Of a stretch of DNA of 64,000 nt, positions 44,494 through 53,836 are shown in pieces (within the stretch, counting starts at the first letter, position 1; the number at the start of each line of letters is the position of its first letter). This DNA is from JAAYED01 sp040772225 (GTDB taxonomy: Bacteria > Chloroflexota > Anaerolineae > UBA1429), in contig JAXGYO010000002.1 of assembly GCA_040772225.1 (NCBI GenBank), forward strand, positions 1,612,001 to 1,676,000. Reading direction: 5' to 3'. The notes beneath the pieces are model-generated. The model was not told the origin of the DNA and ran no database searches. It saw only the letters and a program-made list of their open reading frames with translations. The position numbers and the translations under genes are program-made.

Positions 44494-45891
44494 ATGCTCG
44501 ATAGTCATGAACGCCTTGTCCGCAATCTGACAGAGGCCTATACCCGTGCGTTTCCCGAATCGGGCCAGAGCCATGCACGCAGCCTGGATGTCCTGGTTGA
44601 CGGAATCAGCCACGGTGCGCGCACCTACCAGCCCTACCCGCTGCGCATACAGACTGCTCAGGGAGCCTGGGTCGCTGATGTCGATGGCCACCGCCTGGTG
44701 GACTACTGGCAGGGTCACTATGCCAACATCCTGGGCCATAACCCGCCGGAAATCACTGCAACGCTGATCGAATCTCTAGAGGCCAGCTATGGCCTTCAGA
44801 CTGGCTTGCCTGAGGAGCAGGAAATCGCCTACGCGAGCCTCCTGGCCGAGACCACAGGCGCCGAGCAGGTGCGGCTGACGACATCGGGCACGTTGGCGAC
44901 CATGTACGCGCTGATGATCGCGCGCGCCCATACCGGGCGCAAGATCGTGGTCAAGGTGGGGGGCGGCTGGCACGGTGCAAACCCGCTGGCGCTCAAGGGC
45001 GTCGGACACCGCGACTCAGGGTTCGATGGAGTGGACTCTGCCGGTGTCTCGTCTGCGACCGACGACGAGATCATCGTCACACGCTTTAACGACCCGGAGG
45101 CTCTGGAGCGCGTCTTTGCTCAGCATGGTGACCGCATCGCCGCATTCATATTCGAGCTCTGTCCCAGCATCGCCGGCTTTATCCCCGCCACGGGGGAGTA
45201 TGTGCAGACAGCCCGGCGCCTCACGGAGCGATACGGGGCGGTGCTTATTCTGGATGAGGTCATCACCGGATTCCGCTACTGCGCCTCAGGTGCGCAAAGC
45301 CTGTACGGCGTGCAGGCCGACCTCTCCACCTACGGCAAAGTCATCGGCGGGGGCATGCCCGTGGCCGCAGTCACCGGACGTGCCGATCTGATGTCTTTGA
45401 CCAGCGACTATGCCTCTCCACGGGTGTGGTTCAACGGCGGCACGTACTCTGCCCATCCCCTGTCTCTAACCGCCGGCCTGGCCATGCTCCGCCACCTCAT
45501 TGCGCACCAGGACACACTCTACGATGAACTGGGCAGCAAAGGGGCGGATTTGAGGCGACGCGTTGAGCAGGTCTTTGCCTCGCGCGGCGTATTGGCGAAA
45601 TGCTCGGGCGGCGGGAATGATGTCATCCGCTCCAGCTCACTCAGCAGCGTCTACTTTCCCCGGCAGGCCGACCTGGAGCCGCAAGGCCCCGAGGACCTCA
45701 ATGATGCAGCGCTCTGTGACCAGGTGCTACGCGAGAAGGTTCTCAAACTGGGGATGCTGCTGCACAGGGTCAATGTCGTTCACGGGTTGGGAGCCCTGTC
45801 CACCGCACACGGAGAGCAAGAACTTGCGCTCACCTGCGAGGCCTATGACCGGTTAGCCCAACAGATCAAGACCGGGCGCGCCGATCAGTAG
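44494..45891 (+). CDS. class III aminotransferase, glutamate-1-semialdehyde 2,1-aminomutase-like
   Basis: The 465-residue PLP protein resembles HemL-type enzymes: VADVDGHRLVDYWQGHYANILGHNPPEI, VRLTTSGTLATMYALMIARAHTGR, KVGGGWHGANPL, LILDEVITGFRY with the PLP-ring Asp, TYGKVIGGGMPVAAVTGR with the Schiff-base Lys, and WFNGGTYSAHPLSLTAGLA. Several HemL-specific positions differ (a SGTLATM context rather than SGTEA), and its closest role may be an amino acid aminotransferase/aminomutase in secondary or glycan metabolism. Start ATG 44494; AAGGGGCCCC upstream is only moderate. Its last seven bases overlap the convergent glycosylphosphotransferase gene. Confidence 0.85.
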   Translation: MLDSHERLVRNLTEAYTRAFPESGQSHARSLDVLVDGISHGARTYQPYPLRIQTAQGAWVADVDGHRLVDYWQGHYANILGHNPPEITATLIESLEASYGLQTGLPEEQEIAYASLLAETTGAEQVRLTTSGTLATMYALMIARAHTGRKIVVKVGGGWHGANPLALKGVGHRDSGFDGVDSAGVSSATDDEIIVTRFNDPEALERVFAQHGDRIAAFIFELCPSIAGFIPATGEYVQTARRLTERYGAVLILDEVITGFRYCASGAQSLYGVQADLSTYGKVIGGGMPVAAVTGRADLMSLTSDYASPRVWFNGGTYSAHPLSLTAGLAMLRHLIAHQDTLYDELGSKGADLRRRVEQVFASRGVLAKCSGGGNDVIRSSSLSSVYFPRQADLEPQGPEDLNDAALCDQVLREKVLKLGMLLHRVNVVHGLGALSTAHGEQELALTCEAYDRLAQQIKTGRADQ

Positions 45892-47279
45892 GCGTTTCGA
45901 TCGCCTCGCAGGATATTGATGAACGTGCGCACGATGATCTTGAGGTCAAAGAGCAACGACCAGTTCTCGACATAGTACAGGTCGTACTTGGTGCGCTCCA
46001 CAATGCTCGTATCGCCGCGCAGACCGTTGACCTGCGCCCAGCCCGTCATGCCGGCCTTTTCCGCATGGCGCTCCATATAACGGGGCACCACCTGCCGAAA
46101 TTGCTCCACAAAGACAGGGCGCTCCGGACGGGGGCCCACCAGGCTCATCTCCCCCAAAAGTACATTGATCAACTGTGGCAACTCATCCAGGGATGTGCGC
46201 CGCAGGATGCTCCCAAACCGCGTTCTACGTGGGTCATCCGCTGTAGCCCACACAGGTCCCGATTGCTGCTCCGCGTCGACACGCATCGACCGGAATTTGA
46301 GCATCGGAAAAGGCTTACCGTCCAGTCCCACCCGCTCCTGGGCATAGAACACCGGGCCTTTGGACTCGAGCCGGATGAGCGCCGCGATCAGCATCAAAAC
46401 AGGCGACAGGATCACCAGACCTGCGGCGCTTACCGCGATATCCATCGCCCGCTTGACTGAGCGCTTCCAGCCGCGGAGCGCTACGTCGCGCACCGAGAGC
46501 ATCGGCAAACCGTCCAGATCAGAGATAGCCACTTCAGCAGCCATGATCTGGAACAGGTCAGGAAAGATGCGGACCATGGCACGCTCCGCCTCGCAAACCG
46601 ACACCATCTCCATCAGGTCCTCGTGCGAAGCACTCGCGAGAGCAATAATCACTTCATCGACCCGATACTCACGAATCAGCCTGCCCAGCTCGCTCTGGGG
46701 CCCCAGCACCGGCAGCCCTGCCACTTCCTGGGGACCATCAGCGGGACCGACAAACCCCACCAGGCGATATCCCAGGCGAGAGGTGGTCGTCTTTTGCAGG
46801 ATCATCCGGGCAACCTCTCCCGTGCCAACCAGCAGCAAACGCTGAGGGTTTCTCCGCCGCACCAGGTCACCGATCCGCCCGGTAATGAGCCGCCCGATGG
46901 TGATTAGGATTACCGAGAGAGCCCAGTCATAGATGATCAGACCACGTGTGAGCCCCTGATCCGAGTGCAACGTCAGGAAACTCAGTGCGGTTGCCAGCAG
47001 CGTGGCGATAGAGACGGCACTGAGAATGCGATAGAACAAATCGATCCGCGACCCGCCCGCTCTTCCGTGATACAGGCGATAGAAAAAGAACGATATACCC
47101 ACGCTGAGCACATGGATCACGAGTTGTCCTGTGTAAACAGCAAAGGGGGCAAGGTGCAGGGGCGTGGGGATGGGTACTCTGGCACGGAGCTCATAGGCTA
47201 GATAATAGGCCAGCGCTGCCATAATCAGGTCTACGGCGACGACGAGGATCGTGAGCAACAGGTTGCTTCGCTTTGCCAT
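45885..47279 (-). CDS. undecaprenyl-phosphate glycosylphosphotransferase (WcaJ-like)
   Basis: It initiates exopolysaccharide synthesis by transferring a hexose-1-phosphate to undecaprenyl phosphate. The 464-residue product has about four N-terminal hydrophobic segments (from LLLTILVVAVDLIMAALAYYLAYEL, given in part), a CoA-binding-like Rossmann region (LLVGTGEVARMI), a fifth span and the C-terminal bacterial sugar transferase domain: KRAMDIAVSAAGLVILSPVL, GPVFYAQERVGLDGKPFPMLKFRSM (part), ILRRTSLDELPQLINVLLGEMSLVGPRPERPVF (part) and GMTGWAQVNGLRG. ATG 47279 fits with GGATAGCC. It is immediately downstream of a glycosyltransferase gene (7 bases). Confidence 0.93.
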   Translation of the reverse strand: MAKRSNLLLTILVVAVDLIMAALAYYLAYELRARVPIPTPLHLAPFAVYTGQLVIHVLSVGISFFFYRLYHGRAGGSRIDLFYRILSAVSIATLLATALSFLTLHSDQGLTRGLIIYDWALSVILITIGRLITGRIGDLVRRRNPQRLLLVGTGEVARMILQKTTTSRLGYRLVGFVGPADGPQEVAGLPVLGPQSELGRLIREYRVDEVIIALASASHEDLMEMVSVCEAERAMVRIFPDLFQIMAAEVAISDLDGLPMLSVRDVALRGWKRSVKRAMDIAVSAAGLVILSPVLMLIAALIRLESKGPVFYAQERVGLDGKPFPMLKFRSMRVDAEQQSGPVWATADDPRRTRFGSILRRTSLDELPQLINVLLGEMSLVGPRPERPVFVEQFRQVVPRYMERHAEKAGMTGWAQVNGLRGDTSIVERTKYDLYYVENWSLLFDLKIIVRTFINILRGDRNAY

Positions 47280-47286
47280 GGCTATC

Positions 47287-48207
47287 CTAAGCAGAGGCCA
47301 CGCGGCGCCTATCAGCAGGCCGCAGCCAGTTGATGACCGTTGCCCGAACTCGCAGCAGGGCAACCCCCAGATCGACGGCCAGGTTCACAGGTGCCGGGTA
47401 GTGGGCCCGATAGTGCTTGTCGTGAAAGATCTTCATCGCATCATAAAATGCCGCGGTGGCCTGGGCGGCGTTCTTGCGGCTCGCAGCTCCCTTGACATGC
47501 AGCACCGTCACTGCGGGATAATAGTGGACCCGCCAGCCGTTCGCCTTGATGCGGTAACAGAGATCGAGATCCTCACCATACATAAAGAACTTTTCATCCA
47601 GGAGCCCTGCCTGGTGTAAGGCTGTACCGCGCATCATCATAAAGGCCCCCACAACGGCATCCACATCCGTCTCGACCATCTCATCCAGATAGGTCATATT
47701 GTAGCGCCCAAAGCGCTCACTGTCCGGAAAAAGCCTGGGCAGGCCCAGAAGGTGATACAGAGAGACCTCTGGCGTAGGGAAGCTCCTTCGGCATGCACGA
47801 TCCAGGGAGCCATCGCGCCGCACGAGTCTCGGACCGATAACGCCGATATCCGGGTGCTGGTCCATAAAATCGACCATCGTGTCCAGGGTATCGGGAGGCA
47901 GAATTGTGTCAGGGTTCAGCAAAAGGGCGTAAGCTGGATACACGATGGAATCGTCAGTGCACCCGAAACCCAGGGCGCGCAGGCCGATGTTGTTGGCGTA
48001 TGCGTATCCCCCGTTATAGGCGCTCGGGATCAGCTCGACCCATGGATAGGCCTCGCGGACCATGTCCACGCTGCCGTCGGACGAACCATTGTCCACGACA
48101 ATGACCCGATAGGGATGACGCCCCGGCGAGTCTGCGATGGAATCCAGACAACGCCCCAGATCCTCGCGCGTGTTATAGTTTACAATGACGATCCCCAGGA
48201 CGCTCAA
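47287..48207 (-). CDS. glycosyltransferase family 2
   Basis: GT2 enzyme of 306 residues of the rhamnosyltransferase-like group: MSVLGIVIVNYNTREDLGRC, RVIVVDNGSSDGSVDMV, YNGGYAYANNIGLRAL, YALLLNPDTILPPDT, VVGAFMMMRGTALHQAGLLDEKFFMYGEDLDLCYRIK (part). A C-terminal hydrophobic or basic tail follows. The start is the TTG at 48207 with GGAGATTCAGTA upstream. It lies seven bases before the glycosylphosphotransferase gene, so the two likely act in one exopolysaccharide pathway. Donor and acceptor unknown. Confidence 0.87.
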   Translation of the reverse strand: MSVLGIVIVNYNTREDLGRCLDSIADSPGRHPYRVIVVDNGSSDGSVDMVREAYPWVELIPSAYNGGYAYANNIGLRALGFGCTDDSIVYPAYALLLNPDTILPPDTLDTMVDFMDQHPDIGVIGPRLVRRDGSLDRACRRSFPTPEVSLYHLLGLPRLFPDSERFGRYNMTYLDEMVETDVDAVVGAFMMMRGTALHQAGLLDEKFFMYGEDLDLCYRIKANGWRVHYYPAVTVLHVKGAASRKNAAQATAAFYDAMKIFHDKHYRAHYPAPVNLAVDLGVALLRVRATVINWLRPADRRRVASA

Positions 48208-48265
48208 TACTGAATCTCCATGATCAGGACGCTACCCCAGGCAAGCTAAAGGGCTCCGCTGCCGA

Positions 48266-49258
48266 CTACCATTGGCGTTTGGCCCAATCTCCCGGCGGGG
48301 CATGTCTGCTTCTCCAGTGAACACCCACCGGATAACCCACCATTTTGGCCACGTCACCCGCCACGCGCAAGAACACCGCCAGCACCAGCGCCAACGGGCG
48401 TCTCACCGGCTTTATATCACCCAGCAAGGGCCAGACGCGCTTGAGCGGCGACCACGCGATGACACCCAGCACGCCCGCCAGAGCGATCCACCCCACAGGG
48501 TGCAGCGCAACAAGAACAATAGCCACCGGCAGAGCCAGCAGATAGGTCGCGTACCGCAGCAAGTGCCGGTACCGCCAAAAGTCAGCTTTGCCATCCCCGC
48601 GCGCATACCGGTAATACTGCTTCAGATAGGCCTTGAGCGTGCCACGCGGACGGAAATAGACTCTCGCGTCAGGCACAAAGGCAAATCGATAGCCGGCATC
48701 CTCCAGGCCAAAGTCAAAGAGCAGATCCTCACAATAGTCTAGCCATTCGGGATAGCCGCCCACCTGTTCCCAGGCCTCACGGCGGAAAGCCACCGAACGC
48801 GATGAGGGGTAAAAGTGGTCCGGATCGATCTCCTGTAGCGACGGGAGCGTAACAGCGCCAAGGACGTGCTCAAAGAAACTGTGATGCTCGGGCACAAAGA
48901 ATCCACTCACAACGTCGGGGGCGGGTTCGTCTGAAAAGGGCGCCAGGAGTTGCTCCAACCAGTCGGGCTCCAGACGAACGCCGGCATCGGTCACCGCAAT
49001 GATAGGTCCCGCAGCCTCCGAGATGGCGAGGTTACGGCCCTCTGAGATATTCGCGCCAGGTCTCACCAGCACTCGCATGGCAAAAGGCGCACCAGCGGCG
49101 AAGGACTCGAGTATGGCCACCGTACTATCCCGCGAGCCGCCATCGACGATGACAAGCTCGTCGGGTGGTCTGCCCTGCTCGGCCATCGAGTCCAGCAACC
49201 GCCCGATCGATGCCGATTCGTTCAGCACAGTCGCCACAACCGAGACGCGCTCCGCCAT
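48266..49258 (-). CDS. membrane glycosyltransferase family 2
   Basis: The 330-residue GT2 domain has SVVATVLNESASIGRLLDSMAEQ, DELVIVDGGSRDSTVAIL, AVTDAGVRLEPDWL with the metal-binding Asp-x-Gly variant, DYCEDLLFDFGLEDAGYRFAFVPDARVYFRPRG (part) and QYYRYARGDGKADF, with an acceptor-site motif of ExxRR-like character. The C-terminus has two hydrophobic spans (YLLALPVAIVLVALHPV, WIALAGVLGVIAW). ATG 49258 follows AGGAGGGGCTCA and a consensus promoter; the extension to 49456 is rejected. It is upstream of the two genes above and probably starts the operon. Confidence 0.86.
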   Translation of the reverse strand: MAERVSVVATVLNESASIGRLLDSMAEQGRPPDELVIVDGGSRDSTVAILESFAAGAPFAMRVLVRPGANISEGRNLAISEAAGPIIAVTDAGVRLEPDWLEQLLAPFSDEPAPDVVSGFFVPEHHSFFEHVLGAVTLPSLQEIDPDHFYPSSRSVAFRREAWEQVGGYPEWLDYCEDLLFDFGLEDAGYRFAFVPDARVYFRPRGTLKAYLKQYYRYARGDGKADFWRYRHLLRYATYLLALPVAIVLVALHPVGWIALAGVLGVIAWSPLKRVWPLLGDIKPVRRPLALVLAVFLRVAGDVAKMVGYPVGVHWRSRHAPPGDWAKRQW

Positions 49259-49279
49259 TGAGCCCCTCCTGTGCAGCCT

Positions 49280-49308
49280 ATTATAGATGGCACCACGGGA
49301 GGCGCCAA
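49280..49308 (-). promoter_or_regulatory. promoter of the exopolysaccharide glycosyltransferase operon
   Basis: Reverse strand: TTGGCG (complement of 49303-49308), 17-base spacer, perfect TATAAT (complement of 49280-49285). Confidence 0.8.
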
Positions 49309-49627
49309 TCCTTGAGGGACGCGCTGAGCGGGGGCATCTGCCGTTACAGGGAGAGTCCGAACAGGCCGAAATCGCGTGGGTTTGTGCGAGACGCAAACTG
49401 CAGCGCGGAGGGGGAACGAGGACAGGAAAGTGACGATAGCGCCGTACGATCGTCAAGCCGATATCACTTCAGTGGCAGCGATTGCCAGCGCCAGCAGTCT
49501 GACCCTTCCGCTCCCTGCAAGTCCGGCTGGCGCTGCAGCGGATCGGGTCGCAGGAGACCCGCACCTTCCAGGAATGGCAGCCAGTATCATGGCAAGAATC
49601 AAGTCGGATGCTGCGCTTCCCCGAGCG
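49309..49627. other. intergenic region without a recognised gene
   Basis: About 320 bases between the glycosyltransferase promoter and the 3' end of the radical SAM gene. Short reading frames here on both strands resemble no family. I see no hairpin with a T-run. Confidence 0.4.
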
Positions 49628-50779
49628 TTACGGCGTCGCCACGTCTCCCTGCTCGTAAGGAGCCCATAGCTGCGGCTGGTACACAGGCGCCCTGCCGTCA
49701 AGCAGTACATATGGCGCGATCCTGTTGGCCAGGGCGCCCTTGAGCCCGGCATGGTCCAGTTCTCCAAGACGTCCGTGCCGGCGACGGGCCACAATGCGCT
49801 CTGCAGATTTTCGGCCGATCCCGGGCACCCGCATCAAGTCACGCACGCTTGCGGTGTTGAGCTCGATTGGAAAGCGCTCGGGATGCTGGCGCGCCCAGAG
49901 GGTCTTGGGATCCGCGTGTAAGGGGAGGTTGCCTGTCCCGTCGAAATAGAGTTCATCCACCTGAAAGCCATAGTCATGCAACAAAAAGTCCGCCTGGTAC
50001 AGCCTGTGCTCCCTGACCAGAGGGGTGGGCGGGTGGCCCTCCAGCGGTGTGTCCGAGATGGGCTGAAAGGCGCTATAGTACGCACGGGCCAGACCGAGGT
50101 CGCGGTAGAGAGAGGCGCTCGTCTGCAGCAGCTCAGCGTCCGATTCTCCTGCGGCACCCACCACAAACTGCGTGGTCAGGCTGACCCAGCGCGGAGATTC
50201 CCGCCTCACACGATCGGCCACCTTGAGATACGCAAGCAGATCCTCATAGCGCTTGTCGGAGCTGAGCAGCCCCACGCGCGACTGGTTCGGCGCCTCGAGA
50301 TTAGTGGAGACTCGCGAAGCCAGCCTCACAGACTCCTCAATGCTCGCCAAATCCGTTCCCGGCAGTATCTTGAGGTGGAGGTAGCCGCCAAACTGGTAAC
50401 GGCGCCTTACCAGATCAGCCGTCGCCAGCATGCGGTCCGTGGCCGCGACGGCATTGCCGCAGACACCCGAGCTCAGAAACAGCCCCTCCACCCGGCCCGA
50501 CCGTGCAAGATCGGCAAACAGACGAGCAAGCTCATCAGGCTGAAACGCTGTCCGGCGCACATCGCGATCCCGCCTGAATGCACAATACGCGCAGTTGTTC
50601 TCACAGACGTTGGATTGGAGCACTTTGAGCATCCGGATGCGTTTGCCGTCGGGCCTCACCGCGGGATAGATCCACTGGTCGATTCCGCCGGGCACCCGCC
50701 CACCGCCGGGGCTACAACCGCGCTCCGTATCCCAGGTCGCCGCCTGACCCAGCACATCTACCTTCTGCCACAGGTCCAT
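49628..50779 (-). CDS. radical SAM protein with helix-hairpin-helix domain (putative DNA modification/repair)
   Basis: The 383-residue protein has the radical SAM cluster motif CENNCAYCAF (Cys59, 63, 66), then LFLSSGVCGNAVAATDRML, GGYLHLKILPGTDLASIEESVRLASRVSTNLEAPN (part) and TTQFVVGAAGESDAELL. Near the C-terminus, ELNTASVRDLMRVPGIGRKSAERIVARRRHG (part) is a helix-hairpin-helix DNA-binding motif. This architecture matches a family annotated as putative DNA modification/repair radical SAM proteins; no reaction is known. ATG 50779 follows GGGGAGTGTAGC. Its promoter overlaps a palindromic SOS-like operator, consistent with a DNA damage role. The frequent partner gene (uracil-DNA glycosylase-like) is absent. 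Confidence 0.87.
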   Translation of the reverse strand: MDLWQKVDVLGQAATWDTERGCSPGGGRVPGGIDQWIYPAVRPDGKRIRMLKVLQSNVCENNCAYCAFRRDRDVRRTAFQPDELARLFADLARSGRVEGLFLSSGVCGNAVAATDRMLATADLVRRRYQFGGYLHLKILPGTDLASIEESVRLASRVSTNLEAPNQSRVGLLSSDKRYEDLLAYLKVADRVRRESPRWVSLTTQFVVGAAGESDAELLQTSASLYRDLGLARAYYSAFQPISDTPLEGHPPTPLVREHRLYQADFLLHDYGFQVDELYFDGTGNLPLHADPKTLWARQHPERFPIELNTASVRDLMRVPGIGRKSAERIVARRRHGRLGELDHAGLKGALANRIAPYVLLDGRAPVYQPQLWAPYEQGDVATP

Positions 50780-50809
50780 GCTACACTCCCCGCCCCATCG
50801 ATACACCTA

Positions 50810-50850
50810 TGTTCTGAGAACAATATAGCACAAATGTTCTAGCCCCTCAA
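50810..50850 (-). promoter_or_regulatory. promoter with SOS-box-like operator
   Basis: Reverse strand: TTGAGG (complement of 50845-50850), a 17-base spacer and TATATT (complement of 50822-50827). The spacer holds GCACAAATGTTC (50828-50839), one mismatch from the Gram-positive LexA consensus GAAC-N4-GTTC. A perfect palindrome, TGTTCTGAGAACA (50810-50822), overlaps the first base of the -10. Together they suggest repressor control. Confidence 0.55.
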
Positions 50851-50979
50851 GGTGCGAGGCTGATGAGCATGCTTTTGGTATCAGAGGCTACGCAGGGAAA
50901 GGGAGCGCAAGGCGCGAGCCTGGCCCGCGATCAAGTCAAGATCGGCAGCCAGGAACAAGCTAACAGCGATAAGGCATGT

Positions 50980-52446
50980 TCAGGTACGTTCGCCGCCAAA
51001 GGCCTCGATGGCCTGCAGCCGCTCCCGGTAGACACGATGCCGGCCAGCATCGGGCTCGAACACGCGGTCGATTCGTACCAGCGCCTTGACGCCTTCCTCC
51101 AGGGTGTCAAAGGCGCCAATTCCCAGGCCTGCGAGAATCGCGGCCCCCAGAGCTGCGGATGGTGCAATCGCGGGACGCTCCACTGGCCTCCCCAGCACAT
51201 CTGCGCAGAGCGATGCCCACCGATCGGTCCGCGCCCCCCCGCCCGTCACACGGTAGCGGGCTATCGGCAGCCCCCTGGATTCCAGCCTGCGCTGAAGCCG
51301 TGCATTCTGCAAAGCGACGCCTTCGAGCATCCCCTTGATCAGCTCACCGCGGGTGGTTTCGAGAGTCAGACCCTGGACAGTGCCCGCCCGTGCCGTGTCA
51401 GATCCATGCGGCGGCCGAACCAATAGCGGAGAAGGCGCGTCCGGCATCTCCTCCAACAGCGTCCTGTACAGGCTCACACCTCGCCTGGCGGACTCTCGTT
51501 GCTCCAAGGGTGCGATCTCGTTACTAAACCAGCGCAGCCAGGCGCCGCCCGCGCGCACATAGCTATCCGCCAGCAACAGCTCTGGCGCAACGTGACGCTC
51601 AATATTCACCCCTTCATGCAGAAAGAGCGACATCAGGGGGACGGGATGGAACACCGCGGTGAGGTGCACAGCTGCGCCCAGGCTGAGGGCAGCCATTCCT
51701 TCATTCAGAGCCCCCACACCCAGGGCCTGGCACGCCAGATCATGCCCACCCAGCACGATGGTAAGCCGTGGTGATAGCTGGAGCTCCTGAGCAACCCTGC
51801 CAGAGATCGTCCCAATGGGCGTACCGGACTCTGCCAGAACAGGGAATTTGGCGGGGGAAAGGTTGCAACTCGCAAGGATCTCTCGCGACCAGGCCTTTTG
51901 GTGCAAATCAAAGCACAGCGTGCCGCCGGCCAGAGAGTAATCGCAGGTCGTTGCACCGCCAAGGAGATGGGCGATGATCCCCCCGATCAGCGCAAAACGC
52001 CAGGTCGAACTGTACAATTCTGGCTGCATGCGGCGCAGTACACACAGCCTGGAGAACGTCGTTGAACGATCTGGCACCTGTCCGGTGATATCGTAGACGC
52101 GCTCCTGACCGTACCTGGCCACCAATTGCGCCACAACCTGGTCATCAGCTTCATTCCCCACCAGGAGACACCCGGCAAGGACGCTGCCATCTCGGGAAAG
52201 AGGCACAAAAGCGTCCCCCACAGACGAAACCGCCAATGCGTCCACGGGGTCCGAGTGTGTGCGTTGCGCCGCCTCTCTAAGCACCGCCGCGACACCGGCC
52301 CAGATGCCGCGCACATCCAACTCGCACGCGTCGACATGCGCAGTGGGACCATAGCCACGGCCGACGTCGGCAAGCAGCGTCCCGTCTGTCGACACGACCA
52401 ATGCTCTGCACCCCGATAGCCCGATATCCAGCCCGAGAAGACTCAC
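50980..52446 (-). CDS. FGGY-family carbohydrate kinase (xylulokinase-like)
   Basis: Sugar kinase of 488 residues from the xylulokinase branch. The N-terminal LLGLDIGLSGCRALVVSTDGTLLADV holds the phosphate-1 loop; the family Asp motif and RYGQERVYDITGQVPDRSTTF follow. GTISGRVAQELQLSPRLTIVLGGHDLACQALGVGAL (part) includes the active-site Asp in GGHDLA. Near the end, RYRVTGGGARTDRWASLCADVLGRPVE (part) is the adenosine/phosphate-2 motif. The start is GTG 52446. The promoter lies in the gap to the AlaX gene. Without adjacent isomerase or transport genes the sugar is undefined. Confidence 0.9.
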   Translation of the reverse strand: MSLLGLDIGLSGCRALVVSTDGTLLADVGRGYGPTAHVDACELDVRGIWAGVAAVLREAAQRTHSDPVDALAVSSVGDAFVPLSRDGSVLAGCLLVGNEADDQVVAQLVARYGQERVYDITGQVPDRSTTFSRLCVLRRMQPELYSSTWRFALIGGIIAHLLGGATTCDYSLAGGTLCFDLHQKAWSREILASCNLSPAKFPVLAESGTPIGTISGRVAQELQLSPRLTIVLGGHDLACQALGVGALNEGMAALSLGAAVHLTAVFHPVPLMSLFLHEGVNIERHVAPELLLADSYVRAGGAWLRWFSNEIAPLEQRESARRGVSLYRTLLEEMPDAPSPLLVRPPHGSDTARAGTVQGLTLETTRGELIKGMLEGVALQNARLQRRLESRGLPIARYRVTGGGARTDRWASLCADVLGRPVERPAIAPSAALGAAILAGLGIGAFDTLEEGVKALVRIDRVFEPDAGRHRVYRERLQAIEAFGGERT

Positions 52447-52492
52447 GATTTCCCCCGTGTCTGGCCTTGACTCCCGTCAATCCTTTATGACA

Positions 52493-52521
52493 AGCGTAGC
52501 AGCATTTGATATGTCAATCAA
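52493..52521 (-). promoter_or_regulatory. promoter of the FGGY kinase
   Basis: Reverse strand: TTGATT (complement of 52516-52521), 17-base spacer, TACGCT (complement of 52493-52498). Confidence 0.45.
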
Positions 52522-52552
52522 GAGTCGCACACTCGCCGCGCCCCCCGGCGTA

Positions 52553-52561
52553 TGCTATAAT
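52553..52561 (+). promoter_or_regulatory. extended -10 promoter of the AlaX-MBL genes
   Basis: TGcTATAAT at 52553-52561 is a perfect extended -10 with no good -35. It lies 45 bases before the TTG start at 52607. Confidence 0.6.
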
Positions 52562-52606
52562 CGCTGTCATCGATAGTGTCACTTTTGTCATGGTGAGGAG
52601 TGTGAG

Positions 52607-53836
52607 TTGCCGGCCGTAGAGCGCCTCTTTTGGCAGGATCCCTATCTGGTAGAATTTCACGCCAACGTGACGCGCCGTCTCGAGGAACAGGACCAACCGG
52701 CCGTGGTGCTGGACCAAACCTGTTTCTACCCGACCTCCGGAGGCCAGCCTCACGACACAGGCAGTCTCAATGAGGCACGCGTGGTTGACGTCCTTGAGAA
52801 CGACGGCGAGATCATCCATGTCTTGGATAGACCGCTGCACGACACGGCAGTCATCGGGCGCATCGACTGGGTCAGGCGGCAGGATCACATGCAGCAGCAT
52901 GCGGGCCAGCATCTCCTTTCCGCGGCCTTTCAGCGCCTGGTCGGAGCAGCTACGCTTTCGTTTCACCTGGGGGCAGAGGAGTGCACGATCGATATCGACT
53001 GCCAGTCGCTCAGCGCAGGGCAAATCGATCAGGTCGAGGAGTACGCCAACCAGATCGTGCTGGCGAACACAGCGATCACAGCCCGGCAGTACACAAAGAA
53101 CGACCTGGAGACTATTCCGCTGCGCAAGCCACCCACTGTGGAGGGGATGGTTCGTGTCGTATCGATAGGCGATATCGACTATTCTGCCTGTGGGGGCACA
53201 CACCCCGCACACGCCGGTGAGATTGGTGCGATCCATATCGACCGCTGGGAGAGCAGGCACGGCTCGGTGCGCGTTACTTTTCTCTGTGGAATGAGGGCGC
53301 TGCGCGACTATCGTGCCAAGAGCCGGATCTGCCGGCAACTTGCGACCAACGCCAGTGTCAGTGTCAACGAATTGCCTGAGGCAATCGACCGGCTCAACGC
53401 CACCAACGACGGACTGCGGCGGCAAGTGAGCGGGTTACGAGCACAGTGGCTGGAGATGCAGACAGCGTCGCTGCTCGCGGAGGCTGAGACCCGAGGGCGC
53501 TACCGCGTCGTCTCAAAGATCCTGCAGGGCGTCGAGCCCGCGGAGATGCGCACTCTTGCGCAACAGATCTGCGGCACGCCGGGCACAATCGCGCTGCTCG
53601 CCGTCCTGGAGCCAAACCCGCAGTTCTGTCTGGCGCGCTCGGAGGACATCCCTCTCAACATGAATAGCGTCCTGAAAGCCTCTGCTGGGCGCTACGGCGG
53701 ACGGGGAGGCGGCCAGCCGCATCTTGTCCAGGGGGGTGGTCTGGATCGTGAAAGTGTTAGCAGCATGCTTCAAGACGCCCAGGAGTTCATACTGGACAGA
53801 AAGCACAACGTGATAGAAGGGGACACAACGTCATGA
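52607..53836 (+). CDS. alanyl-tRNA editing protein, AlaX-L type
   Basis: Free-standing editing enzyme of 409 residues that hydrolyses mischarged Ser- or Gly-tRNA-Ala. The editing domain has TCFYPTSGGQPHDTG, the zinc motif HAGQH (HxxxH) in MQQHAGQHLLSAAF, and CGGTHPAHAGEIG with the remaining Cys and His ligands. It lacks the AlaRS catalytic core. A coiled segment and a DHHA1-like C-terminal domain follow (VLKASAGRYGGRGGGQPHLVQGGG, part), making it the long AlaX form. The TTG start at 52607 has GAGGAG upstream. It overlaps the next gene by four bases (ATGA). Confidence 0.92.
   Translation: MPAVERLFWQDPYLVEFHANVTRRLEEQDQPAVVLDQTCFYPTSGGQPHDTGSLNEARVVDVLENDGEIIHVLDRPLHDTAVIGRIDWVRRQDHMQQHAGQHLLSAAFQRLVGAATLSFHLGAEECTIDIDCQSLSAGQIDQVEEYANQIVLANTAITARQYTKNDLETIPLRKPPTVEGMVRVVSIGDIDYSACGGTHPAHAGEIGAIHIDRWESRHGSVRVTFLCGMRALRDYRAKSRICRQLATNASVSVNELPEAIDRLNATNDGLRRQVSGLRAQWLEMQTASLLAEAETRGRYRVVSKILQGVEPAEMRTLAQQICGTPGTIALLAVLEPNPQFCLARSEDIPLNMNSVLKASAGRYGGRGGGQPHLVQGGGLDRESVSSMLQDAQEFILDRKHNVIEGDTTS

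Noticed and set aside
49376..49669. 97-codon forward frame near the radical SAM gene
   Set aside because: No family resemblance and overlaps the 3' end of a real gene.
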